Source: Alnus glutinosa
Taxonomy: Eukaryota > Streptophyta > Magnoliopsida > Fagales > Betulaceae
DNA length: 64,000 nt
Direction of reading: 5' to 3'
Assembly (NCBI RefSeq): GCF_958979055.1
Contig: NC_084888.1
Span: 7,053,501-7,117,500, forward strand
Both the position numbers and the translations under genes were made by a program. Under the pieces are notes generated by a model. The model saw only the letters and a list, made by a program, of their open reading frames with translations. It was not told the DNA's origin and did not search any database. Every line of letters begins with the position of its first letter. The first letter of the stretch is position 1. This document shows positions 36,661 through 47,764 of the stretch, in pieces.

Positions 36661-36678
36661 TGATTTTTTGTAGTGACT

Positions 36679-36989
36679 TCAAATAAATAGAGATGATGCT
36701 TGTTCGCGTGGGGATTCACTGGGGAACCAGGTGCAAGTATTAAGGTGGCTCATCAATACACCTCATCTATAAATAATATGGCAAATATTTTGCTTCCTTT
36801 TATTTCTTGGTGCGAAAAAATTATTCTAAAAGTAAGCTGTCTGAGTCGGACAATATTAGAAAGAACTTAGCTCATTTCATACTTGGCTTTGATTGTTTTT
36901 TGTTTAACTTGAGAATGAATTAATTTATCGTGCTTTTGTCCATTCAATTCCCAAATTATTCATAGCTCTCTAATTATCTTTGTCAATTG
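36679..36989. other. Intergenic DNA right of the CACTA element
   Basis: AT-rich sequence between the CACTA duplication and the direct repeat. No gene or RNA is seen. Confidence 0.5.
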
Positions 36990-37009
36990 TCATGATCGAT
37001 ATGAACTAT

Positions 37010-37345
37010 GAAACCCATATACATACATACATATAATGTGGTTATCATTTTTAAGTATCTGTATCATATAATTACTATCAATTTCCCCATGGTTATTGCG
37101 AGTATTATCCACTATCCGCATATGAGGTAATGAGCGTTTTGGGTTACTATCTAAATCTAAGGGTGAAAATATGAATGTGGTTATTAGCAATACCTGCATC
37201 CGCATTATATGGTTATCATTTTTAAGTATTTGCATAATATAATTACTATCCGTATCTGCACGGTTATTGCGAGTATTATCCGTTATCCGCATATGAAATA
37301 ATGAACGTTTTGTATTACTGTCTAAATTTATATGCAAAAATATTA
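37010..37345. repeat. Direct duplication, ~185-bp unit, two copies
   Basis: TGGTTATCATTTTTAAGTAT, GGTTATTGCGAGTATTATCC and TATCCGCATATGA each occur twice, about 185 bp apart. Similar GCGGATAG words occur at 40105-40130. It is probably a fragment of a dispersed repeat that duplicated locally. The minus-strand ORF over it only mirrors the repeat. Confidence 0.75.
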
Positions 37346-37503
37346 AATAATGCGTTTATTACTATTTGAAACCTTAAATAAATTAAGATTTCACTTGTTA
37401 CACAATTTACACGTTATCAAATATCAATCATAGAGAGTCATGATTGTCTTATGGAGTAATCAAGATTTGGATTACTCACAGAAAAGAAAAAAAATAAATG
37501 TTG

Positions 37504-37747
37504 GAGGTAATTACCTTTTTCCCCCATGAACTACTAACTTTTGCACAAATCTCTCATGAACTACTAACTTGACCAAAATAGAGCATTCAACTACCAAAGT
37601 TACACGGTTTCCCCCCTTCCGTCAGTCAAAGGGGTTAAATCCAACAGTCAACCTATCACGTGACCATCACATGCGTTTTTATTATAATTTTTTCCTCTTT
37701 TGCCCTCATCTTCCTCGGTCCTCTCACTCTCTTTGTTTCTTCGTCTG

Positions 37748-37788
<41 letters not shown>

Positions 37789-39909
37789 ATCAGATTTTTC
37801 GCCAAAGAAGAAGAAGAATTCGAAGAAAATCCCTACAAAATTTTAAAAGATAATCAGATTTAAACACTTGACAACAAACAACCTCAGAAAAAATATTATG
37901 GAAAACTCATTTCCACAAGCACACGTAAAGCTTCTCCATCAAACGTTTAGTTTCTGCAACTCATTTCTGCTTACACGTAAAGCTTCTCCATCAAACGTTT
38001 AGTCTCTGCAACTCATTTCCACTTACAAGACTGAGAATCCTAAACCCTTCATCGATGAGAGGGTGAGCTGGTTCGGACCCATCTTCAACGTTTTCGGCGA
38101 ACCAACCGTGTTCGATCTCCGCCGACCCAGAATGACCTGAATGAAGCTTTAAGTGTAGTTTCGGGATACATATTGGTTTAAGATTGCAATAATCATTCAT
38201 TCAAACTTACAACCGCAGCACTGTTTGAGGAAAAACTATGAAAGAAAGTGCTACAGGAGGGACATCATAGAAAATTTCCACGGTTAACAAGAATTACCGT
38301 TCCAGTAGTAGACTTAGAAGACAGAAAAGTGCGGTGCTTCGTGCATGACAAACCGAAATCACAGACTTGCAGAGAGAAACAAGATATTAAAAAACAAGAA
38401 TCAATTGACTTCTCTCATCAAACAATATGTCAGTCCCTCTATTTAATAAATGAAACAATGAGCATAGTCATGGAATTTTGCTCTTTGAGTGCCAGAACTT
38501 GGTTTGAGCAGAGCTTAACAATTCATTTTTTTAATCAACAAGGAGAATAACCCAGTTTTTCAGCCAAGTTGTGGTTTATCCACCGAAAATCACCAGATTG
38601 GGATACATACGACAGACACTAAACAAGAAAATAGCAACTGGACGAACTGAATACCAAAACAGGGGCAAACAGAGCAACCTGAAAACACTGCTATTTTAGC
38701 ATCAATTGGCTCCGAACGAGAATGTTAATATTGTATTTTCCTTAATCTTTATTAACAACTGATAAATTTTTTGATGTTTTATATATATGAGGTTTTACGT
38801 GAATGCTATGATTTTTAAGCAAAGGATGATCAAAGATCGACTGTTTATAGATATCAATGCAGTCAAAGTATTATTCAACAGATGACACTTGTCCAGCTAC
38901 AGCAACAAGCTACAGCCATTTACACAACAACAAGCCACCTGGCGATTCTCCCTCTTAATTTAAAGCTACACGGTTGATGGTGGCCATGGCCCATGGCCAT
39001 GTGGCATGTCTGAGATGGCTGTTGAGGATTCTCTTGAGCCAACTCTAAGTGGTGTCATAAACTCTGATCTTCTCCCTTCTTACCCGCATGCAATCAAACA
39101 AATAGACATGCGAAAAATCCATGGGGCTAACCACCTAGTCCATTTGAAAAATCAGCACCGTCAAAATCTTGATCTCAACCAGTAGCTTAGCTTCAAAAAG
39201 TGTCTTAATTTGTTGATGGATAACTACTTTGTGTAATAGACAAGAGAAATAACACAAGGCTCTGGTCTAGCTAGATGGCCGGCCACCTTTTGTTCATACG
39301 TATATAGAGAGCTTTCGTCTCAAGTTTTCTTCCGTCCACCTAATAATTAAAAACGACATGGTAAAAGAGATTGTGAATCGACGTCGGTTTTGCAAAAAAA
39401 AAAAAATGGAGAGTAATGAGAGCAATGGGAAGAGCACCGTGAAAACAAGAGGCCAAAGTGACTTTGAGCTTCTCTGCCATTTGTGTAGGTGAAGGATTAA
39501 GAAAATGAAGGTGGCGAAGAGTGGAGCTGGTACTTTGAGCTGCTCTACCATTTATATCCATGCATTTACGCAGGTTGGACGGTGGGGATGAGTGGTTGAC
39601 GAATCTGACAATGGGAGTCAAAAAGGTAAAAGGGGTTGGAGATGGGGTCCACGATTCAAAGTACATGAAGAAATATATAAAATAAAAAATGATAGACTAT
39701 ATACGTGAGGGCAAAATAGGAAGAAAAAATAATAAAAACGCATGTGACAGTCACGTGATAGGTTGACCGTTAGATTTAACCCTTCTCACTGACGGAAGGG
39801 GGAAAAACATGTAACTTTGGTAGTTAGATGCTCTATTTTGGTCAAGTTGGTAGTTCATGGGAGTTTGTGTAAAAGTTGATAGTTCATGGGGAGAAAAGGT
39901 AATTACCCC
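37504..39909. mobile_element. Large MULE, family 1, copy C (2.4 kb), possible Pack-MULE
   Basis: It starts GAGGTAATTACC and ends GGTAATTACCCC, with inverted arms of about 180 bp and a perfect 9-bp duplication TAAATGTTG (37495-37503 and 39910-39918). The arms are the same family as 4126-4561 and 23742-24187. The ~2-kb interior is unrelated to those copies. It has a CT-rich leader-like stretch (37749-37795), a 52-bp tandem duplication (about 37922-38025) and GC-richer blocks near 38040-38150 and 39440-39660. No transposase is recognised. Non-autonomous MULEs with foreign interiors are called Pack-MULEs; whether a host gene fragment is present is not settled. Confidence 0.88.
37906..38030. repeat. 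52-bp tandem duplication inside MULE copy C
   Basis: CACGTAAAGCTTCTCCATCA followed by AACGTTTAGT and CTGCAACTCATTTC occurs at 37922 and again at 37974, with a partial third flank at 37906. The two full copies differ at few bases, so duplication is fairly recent. Confidence 0.85.
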
Positions 39910-39918
39910 TAAATGTTG

Positions 39919-41163
39919 TGAGTTATAGTTTTGAGATAATAGTGAAAAAATTATAACATAACCTAAATGCCATAAACTTACCAAATTTAAAACAACGTCG
40001 TTTTAATGAATTTAATTAAATATATATAATATACGAAGAAAATACAAATAAATTAATAACAACATGCATCCGCATATAAAAATCTCATATATATATATAT
40101 ATAGATGGTAGATAGCGGATAGCGGATAGCATGTTAGCTGTGAATAACAAATGCGCGACAGGGCCTGACTTGGTATACTTCTGAACATATTCTGATTCCA
40201 ATTAAACAGCATTCGAGGAAAACGATTTATGTGGATCGATGTTCAATAGCTTTTGACGATGTAAAGAAATGTAATTTGACTCGTAAACTGTACTTCCGCT
40301 AATAGAAAATTCAAAAGCAGACAAGAATTTGAACTTTGGACGTTGCTTATTCATTAGATAATGAAAACATTTTTATTCAAAGAAGTAGAATCACATTATA
40401 TTTAATTCAGACTTCATGTGGCAAATGTCCCACCACCCACCATCAGCAAATAAGGTTGGAAAAAAGTGTTTAATCAACACAGATTTTTTTCTACTTGTGA
40501 GTCTTAACCCTTATCTTTTGCCATCCATTCGATCTTGATACTTGATAGTAGTGTCTATGACAGGACTCCTTTTTCTTCTTTTTTGTCGCAGATTACTGGC
40601 TCACGTACGTAGGCAAGAATGAGACATATTACTTAATAGTTGTCTTCCAAAATGTTTTTATTTTTTATTTTTTTTATTTTATTTTATTTTATTTTTGCAA
40701 TATATATGAAGATTGAAGAACAGGTTAGGTATTAAGGTGACAACATTTTAGGAGACGTTTATGATCAGTTAGAGGGGTATATATAAATTAATATATGTAG
40801 GTACGTAGTGGACCACTATGAAAAGCAAGTAGCATAAGAATAAATTAATCTATAAACATTTAAGTTCTTTCGCCCTTAATGGTGGTCATAAAGTCGCTTA
40901 AAACTGTCATTTTCTAGGTTGTATGCATCAGTTCATGCATGTTCTGCCGTGTGCGTAAAGGTGCTGGTGAAAACAGTAGTCTTCTTTATATTTTATTTTC
41001 ATGAATTAATGGAGAGAGTGACGGACATTAATGCAAATTAAATGTGAAACAAAGAAATATTTATCCTTCGCCTTTCATGGAAAATCGATCTCAAACACGC
41101 TATATATGGTTCTGATGATCTCCAACATCGTGAACTGATCTTATTTGAAATTAGAGAACGTTT

Positions 41164-41222
<59 letters not shown>

Positions 41223-41780
41223 CAGAGAAGGAAAGAAATGGAAAATGCAAACAAATTCTCAGCCAATAAATGCGTATAAAATTAACATTAAACCTTCAAA
41301 TCTTGACCAACCTTGGTTTGTACACGGTAAAAAAGAAGAAGTAAAAATCAAGGGTAATCTCAAATCTTCAGCAACCAATAGTTGTAAATTAAGGAACTTT
41401 CTCGTTGATTGGAAAATATGATGCGGACAATATATATGACATCAACAATTCCACTAATTGGCACATTAAATTGATTTTTTGACCACAGAAAATTAATGAA
41501 CGTACCAATCAAACGGTGAAGGGCCACATACACAAGCATCCTTTATAGTATCTCTTTAATTAAAATGGGACCCGGAAATTCTACGCCCGTGATCTTAAAG
41601 AGATACTACCATTATATCTATATATGTTTGTATAATAGAGCAACCAATAATATCCCATTTATAAAAAGCTACAAGGAAAAGATGCTCAATCAGCTCCAAT
41701 TTCGCTAATAATGATCCTCCAGATTTTATACAAATATTACAATCTCTCCAATTCAACGGCCCAGATTACATCCCGTACCG
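39919..41780. other. Intergenic DNA upstream of the first MIR159 hairpin
   Basis: AT-rich. It contains a TA run near 40089-40102, ATTTT repeats at 40660-40696 and a long AT microsatellite at 41168-41220. No protein gene is seen. The last few hundred bases should contain the promoter of the miRNA gene. Confidence 0.5.
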
Positions 41781-41791
41781 TTGTCTTAGCC

Positions 41792-41799
41792 TATATAAA
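41792..41799 (+). promoter_or_regulatory. TATA box of the first MIR159 gene
   Basis: TATATAAAG in a GC-richer context (GCCTATATAAAGAACCCC), about 130 bases upstream of the hairpin base. Transcription would start near 41825. Placement is by consensus only. Confidence 0.6.
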
Positions 41800-41919
41800 G
41801 AACCCCAAGTTTTCCCACAGACAGGCCACAACCTCGATCTCTTCTTTCCCTTAAGAGTATTACTATTACTCACATATATATAATATATATATTTAGCTAG
41901 TGGTTTTAGGGTTTAGAGT

Positions 41920-42115
41920 GGGGCCGAACGGAGCTCTCTTTACTCCATCTCTGAAAGGAGATGACGGTAGGCACGGCTGCTAGTTCATGAGTACCCCTGG
42001 GTGCGCAGGACGGCATCTGATAATTTCCCATGCGCAGTCTAAGGGTTTGCATGAGCTTGGAGACGAGGTTACCTTGATCTTTTTGGTATTGGAGTGAAGG
42101 GAGCTCTGTCCCTGT
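41920..42115 (+). ncRNA. MIR159: miR159-type precursor hairpin 1 (miR159f-like)
   Basis: The 3' arm at 42088-42108 contains TTGGAGTGAAGGGAGCTCTG, one base from the 5' end of a 21-mer that starts with A. The 5' arm at 41930-41950 (GGAGCTCTCTTTACTCCATC) pairs with it almost throughout, with G-U wobbles and mismatches only near the mature 5' end. The ~190-base fold with a second paired block (TAGTTCATGAGTACC against GGTTTGCATGAGCTTGG) is the long, loop-first processed layout of the miR159/miR319 family. The mature has G where classic miR159 has T at position 7, as I recall for poplar miR159f. Expected targets are GAMYB-type mRNAs. A TATA box lies upstream. Confidence 0.88.
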
Positions 42116-45100
42116 AACACTTCTTGTCCTCGACCAAATGCCTTGTTGTTGTTTTTTTTTGAATCAAAATGCCTTGTTGTTCTTAAGGGTTTAGATCTAA
42201 GAGAATGTCATTGTTTCTAGTTACTATAATCATTAACTTATTTTGTCTTTTCTTTTGTTTTTGTTTTTATTCTTGGTATTATTAGGCTTTATATATATTG
42301 CATGCATGGTTTCCTTGTAGAACTGCGGCTAGCGTCTTGATTGAAGCCTTTGAAATATTGCAACTACGTACGTACGAGCATGATATGAACATATATATTC
42401 TCAATGAATTGTTTTTCCCTCTATTCTCAAGTTATCCAGAAAATACTTCAGAGTTGTTGATTAATGGTATTCTTTCATGGTTTCAGGCTCTGATATCCGC
42501 CGGTTGTGCTCCTCTGCTTGTGAAAACTACGAGTTCATTGTGATTAATCATCAAAAGCATCTCTGGATTCGCCCTTTTTGTATTCTTGTCGGTTAATCGA
42601 CACATTTAATAGTTGATTTTTTTTTAAAAAAAGTGAAAATTGCTAGTTTTTCTTTACCGGTCCTTTGTAAGACTGTAACTAGATGCTTCTCCGTCAATCT
42701 ATATCCAATCAATATAAAAATAGTTTGAGTTTAATTCCACTTAAAGGTGTCTCCAATTAAGCTGGCAATGTGTACTTGCTGGTGCTTTGTAATGATTCTT
42801 TTTTATAGGATGTAAGAGCATATATCTTTGCAATAATAATTAAAGTAGATATTAAACAACTCTTTATTTTAATTATTATTTTTTCTAAACTCTCTTCAAT
42901 CTATTTTTTATTCTACTCCTTATTTTTTGTAAATATTATTTTATATGAAAGAGAGAGAGTGAAAGAATGAAAAGAAGAGAGAGAAAACAATAAAAATTAT
43001 TTATAGTGTAAATAGTGAATATGCTATTTTACTTATTTACTTTTCACACTAAAAAAAAAAATTATATTCAGCTATTATGAGCAATTTGCCTGTTTTATTG
43101 AAGATGCTTTGAGAATGATCTATATAAAAAAAGAAGATGCTTTGAGAATAAGTTTGTAAGAAAGGACAATGTTTGTAGAAGAGAAAGAAATTAAAAAAGA
43201 ACGTGCAATATTTTGTTAATAATAGGTCTAAGATGAATCAGATGATCAATATTTTTTATTTTTTGGAACGTGTGGCATGACGTAGTGTGAAAGAGAGGAC
43301 AAAATGGAAAAGCCTCGTTCCTTTGTTGTTTTAGGTTTCACTTTGATATATATCATATATGCAAGCAGCTTTTCTTTTCTTTATAAAAAACCCGACCAAA
43401 AAAAGAAGAAGAAAAGTTTGACCACATGTCCATTTTATTTAAAAATCACTCAAGGTTTATAGATGAAAAAATGATATACAGATGGGACCCGAATCTATGG
43501 GCGAAAAAAGGAAAATTTCAAACACAGAAATATTTTGATAACTAATACAGCTAGGGATATGCTACATTAATAATAGATGAGTTTTGTTCTATGAACTCCT
43601 ATGAAATGATCACGATAGTATATTCACCATGTGATTTTTATAATAAAAATCATGTAATGCATGTCATGTGGATGAAGATTTATATTGTCATATCATTTTA
43701 AAAAATTTAAATGATGCAATATTATATATACGATAAAATAAAATATTAGATTTCGAATGGCTCTTGTATATTCATTTCAATCTCTTGAAATGGACAGATC
43801 TTCTCCAGTACGTTTCAAGTGTTTTGGCCGATGATATAGTAAAAGTTTTATGGAAAGCCGCGCGCTAGCCCGGTTGGAAATATAAAGTTGGGAAATTACA
43901 GAAAATTGAAGAAAGCAGAAAAATAGAACCGTATTAGAAAGAACATTGAACATTAAGGTGAATGTAAATCTGTTTTTTATACAAATATTTTCTCCCACTT
44001 AAAAAATAAGTTTTGCAAAAGGGAATACAACAATTTTGTTTTCAGGATACAATATTGCCCGAATGTAGTGTGTAGATCGCAAATTCTGAATTCAAAAATT
44101 TTGTAACAGCAAAAAAGATGAAAAAGAAAAAAAGAAAAAAGATATAGAAAATATGCTGAAAAAATATAGTTTTTATCTAAAACTCAGAATCAGTTTACAG
44201 AAATTTTAATACAGTTTCTAACTATTAAAAACACAGTTTCTGACGGTTGAAAAAGCAATTAGAAAATATAGTAAATATTATTGTAGTTGTACACATTAGA
44301 AGAAATACACACGTAATTAATAATCTCGTGTGCGAAAGTGCTAAGTGCGTCTAAAGCATCAAAGCGACACGCGTGCGTTTGTGCGACGATCAGTGCTTCG
44401 CAAAATCTTATCTAATATAAGAGTTTGATAAATGCTTATAAAGCACAAAAAATACACAGCTTTTCAATGTGGGACAAAGAGTAATAAAAAAAATTAGAGA
44501 AAAGTTTAAATATTCAAATTTAAGATAAACTTAAATTTTCATATATTCAAATTAAAAATAAACTAATTTTATGAAATAATTTTCAACAAGCTCGCCGAGA
44601 TAGAGCATCCTCTGGGTTAGAAAAGACTTGGGATTGACTATTTCCTATAGCTCAAATGTCATGTGGAAATTGTGGATAGGAGAAACTGCTTCTGACCCCT
44701 TCCTTATCTGTCTAACGTTGCTATGATTTATTTTAATTATTAGAACCATTTCTATGGATTTTCCCCGTCCAACAACATTATATCCACTCCTGTTTTTATA
44801 TATATACACTGCTTCACCTTTTATAGAGGCTTTTCGTCATTAGTCGACAAGTATTGAAGGTCAAAGGGACTCACCCATATGAAATGTGGTGCATGCATCC
44901 TCAAGATTTTATTTCTTTTTGGCTCCCAACTCCTATGGCTCTTCTCCTTTATTGACTGGGTTCAAAATGGCAGGGCATTTAAAGCTCAAAACTTGCTTTA
45001 CTTTGAAGGAGTACCATCAATTAGGGGTGTAACCTACACTACATGGGCGAATAATATTTTTATTCTTACATTTATATCCGGCATTTTTTCATATGGTCTG

Positions 45101-46515
45101 GATTTAAATAATCGCTCACCCATCTATAGAATCCGCCCATAGGGCCATAACCACACATGGGCTGACAATTTTTTTGTACTAACCGCCCGTCACATTCGCT
45201 TTAATTTGTATTTGGGCTCTCTTCTTTTTCTTTTTTGGGTTTTTTTTTAAAATATGGGCTTAATTTATATGAGCATTTTTTTTTTTAAGAAAAAAAAGCT
45301 TTTTATGAGGGTCTTTTTTTTTTTTTTTTTTTTAAATTATTATTATTATATGGGCTTAAAAATGTTTGATCCAATTTTTGAACTACATATACGTGTAAAT
45401 ATTATGAAAATACAAATTGAATTGTAAACATTGAGCAATACAAATATTTCTAAATTGAATTCTAATATGAAAAAATAGATCTATTAATAAACTATGGACA
45501 ATGCAAGTATATTGAAAAAAATTAAAAAATAAATAAACTACAAAACAATATTGAATTGAATTATATATATTTTCTGGAACAAAAAAAAAAACAAATGAAT
45601 TGATTTTAATTAATTGCCTTGAAATTATGTTCATAACTGGATAATAGACACTGTCAATTTATTGTTTTAGTCACATTTCAAACTAAATTAGCCAACACTA
45701 AATGCATGAAGCACACCGAAATAAAGTCTCAATATATATAAATATTGTCTGCAGCACTAGAATTAGTGGCTGAAAATCCGCCTATTACCAATATGGATGG
45801 GCAAATAAAAGATGTAGAACGTTTAATCAACCACCTAAGCATCCCTATCACCAACGACTCCTTAACCTTATCGTGCAAATCTTAGATATGTAAGTCATGC
45901 AATAGATAGGTGGTGCCAATTAACGTGCCATTCCTTATAAGATTTGTTATCATTTGGAGCGAATGCAAGGAGGATAATTTGAATGTATCGATGTGCGTAT
46001 GCTGGTTGGTGAGCTGATCGGGCCTTAGGCTTAGGACTTACTAGCCCTCGGCTGGGCCCTAGGCCTTTAATCCTGACCCCGGGCGAGCCGCCGAGCCCTC
46101 AGTTTCCTTCCTCCCCAACAAAACTCGATGTAAAAAAACACTACACGAATCTCGATAAAAATCAAAATCTGACCGTTGCAGCGTCACTTACATATAATCA
46201 ATAGGTCAGCTTTATTTTTAAAATAACCTACCTTGTCTCTTTCTTAGATTCCCTTTCTCAATAGTAGAGATTGACTAAAGATGCCCCTGCCCGCCATCAT
46301 CGGTCTCTGTTTCCCAAACCCAACACCCATCATCTCTCTCCCATGCCTGCCAGAGATAAGTCTCTCTCTATCTCTCTCTCTCTCTCCCGTTGAAAGAGCA
46401 AATCTATCCCACGGATTTCCTTACTGTCCCATTAATGTGTTTATTTATTTCCCATTCCTATCCGTCGTATTCGATGGTCCTGCTTCACCTACCTACTAGG
46501 GTTTAACCCCTCTCC
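42116..46515. other. Region between the two MIR159 hairpins, no protein gene
   Basis: 42116-42560 may be the 3' part of the first pri-miRNA; an acceptor-like CCTTGTAG near 42313 and a modest ORF (42298-42543) are visible but unsupported. 42600-45950 is AT-rich, with poly-T blocks near 45310-45335. 45985-46130 is a GC-richer stretch ending CCTCCCCAACA, like the end of the solo LTR at 21678-22230, and may be an LTR remnant. No coding gene is recognised. Confidence 0.5.
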
Positions 46516-46521
46516 CTTCAC

Positions 46522-46528
46522 TATAAAT
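46522..46528 (+). promoter_or_regulatory. TATA box of the second MIR159 gene
   Basis: CTATAAATCC at 46521-46530, about 215 bases upstream of the hairpin and preceded by a CT-rich tract (46370-46386). Consensus-based. Confidence 0.5.
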
Positions 46529-46737
46529 CCCACTTATGGCCGCCTTCACTTGTCACAGCTAGTCTGATCTCTTATGGCGCTGGTGCTGTGTGGATAAAAC
46601 CATATATGTTTTTTATTATTATGAATTAGGTCATTTTTAAATCTTAGTGCTCCCAAAGTACTGGTTTTGTAGGCTTGGAGTGTGCAAGGAAAACCGGTAG
46701 TGGGTAATTTGCTGGTGGTGGGTATAGGGTTAGTGAG

Positions 46738-46922
46738 GTGGAGGGGAGCTCCCTTTGGTCCAATACCAGGAAGGAGAGAGGGTGTAGCCGGCTGCTGGTT
46801 CATGGATACCTCTGGATTGCGCTGAATAAGAAATAGGGTGCGCAGCTTAAGGGTCTGCATGAACCAGGAGACGTTTTTTCCTTCTCCTTTCCTTTCTTGG
46901 ATTGAAGGGAGCTCCATTGCTC
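46738..46922 (+). ncRNA. MIR159: miR159-type precursor hairpin 2
   Basis: The 3' arm at 46896-46916 contains CTTGGATTGAAGGGAGCTCC, matching canonical miR159 apart from the first base and the 3' end. The 5' arm at 46744-46766 (GGAGCTCCCTTTGGTCCAAT) pairs with it nearly perfectly. The loop side has the second family duplex (GCTGGTTCATGGATACC against GGGTCTGCATGAACCAGG). The overall fold of about 180 bases is typical for miR159. A (CT)n tract follows at 46920-46942. It guides AGO1 to GAMYB-like mRNAs. It lies 4.8 kb from hairpin 1 on the same strand, so the two are tandem duplicates of differing mature sequence. Confidence 0.92.
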
Positions 46923-46942
46923 TCTCTCTCTCTCTCTCTCTT

Positions 46943-47461
46943 TGATGTTTAATTTGGTCCGTGAACTTTGTATGTGCATGCATACTTGTATACGTGAATA
47001 ATTTGAACACCCTAATCATGAATATTCTCATGTTTACTTATTTTTGCATAGGTTATGATATTGGGTTTCGAAAGTTGAAGCCCTAGAAACTACTTTCGTG
47101 GTAGAGGAAGCCAACAGTTCCAGCTTCCAACTCAGCAAACTTTCTGTCGGGCTGATTGTCTGCAAATCAGAGCTTGCCACATCACGCGATCCAGGACCAT
47201 GGAGGCCTTTTTCGCTCTGCAAAACAAAGGAAACTAATCATCGTTTTTTTTTTTTTTCTTTTTGTATTTCAGCTTTATACAGGATCTACGTACAACTATC
47301 TTCTTCTTTTGCATTTTGTACGTTTGGATAAATGCTAGCAATTAATGGGTTGGATATCATATATTATACATATAATAGGTTTTGTTTTAGGCCCAATTAA
47401 GCTTGTAGCGACAACATCAATGGTTGCGCATATCTTTGCTACCAAATCTATACCAAGGCCA
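46943..47461. other. Downstream of the second MIR159 hairpin
   Basis: Probably the rest of the pri-miRNA and spacer. An acceptor-like TTTTTGCATAG near 47052 precedes a GC-richer block (47055-47225) that could be a second exon of the non-coding transcript. ORFs on both strands there are unrecognised. Confidence 0.4.
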
Positions 47462-47764
47462 AGGGCCCCGTTTAGTAATCCCCTCCCCTTCCCCTCTCAT
47501 TCCCTTTGTGAGAATATTTTTGTTGTGTAAAACTAGAAAGTGATTGATGTGATATAAAGTAGAAAGAATTTATATGGAAAAGTGGAAAAAATTTATATTG
47601 TAGTGGATTTTTTTAATTAAATAATAATAAAAAATTATTGATGTGATATAAAAAGTAAAAAAGAAAAGAATGTTTTGAATTTGATGTTTTTTGGGAAAGG
47701 TAAAAGTAAGGGGAGGGAAGGGAAGGGGAAGGGGAAGGGGAGGGAGTTAGTAAACGGGGCCCTT
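47462..47764. mobile_element. MITE with GGGCCCCGTTTAGTAA ends
   Basis: A 303-bp inverted-repeat element, starting AGGGCCCCGTTTAGTAATCC and ending TTAGTAAACGGGGCCCT. The AT-rich interior shares TGATATAAAGT and TATTGTAGTG words with the next two units and with 12160-12430. The target duplication is unclear because the right end abuts the next unit. Confidence 0.75.

Larger units (their letters stand above)
22961..36675. mobile_element. CACTA (En/Spm-type) DNA transposon, 13.7 kb, with nested insertions
   Basis: The left end is CACTACAAAAAAATTTGC and the right end is the inverse, finishing GATTTTTTGTAGTG. It is flanked by the 3-bp duplication ACT (22958-22960 and 36676-36678), as expected for this superfamily. 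Both ends carry subterminal arrays of CCACGTGGC-like words. Inside lie a TNPA-like gene on the minus strand (about 23530-26050) and a TNP2 transposase on the plus strand (26635-28050), transcribed divergently. Nested insertions are two MULEs (23742-24187 and 24959-25606) and a truncated Ty3-gypsy element with its own nested TRIM (28045-33288). A long tandem array fills 33289-36170. The TNP2 frame is broken, so the element is not autonomous now, though its ends look usable. Confidence 0.93.

Noticed and set aside
36990-37337. 115-aa minus-strand ORF with an internal protein repeat
   Set aside because: The protein repeat is only the translation of a non-coding direct duplication.
46546-47031. 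161-aa minus-strand ORF over the second MIR159 hairpin
   Set aside because: It is antisense to a conserved miRNA precursor, with no protein motif; the open frame is incidental.
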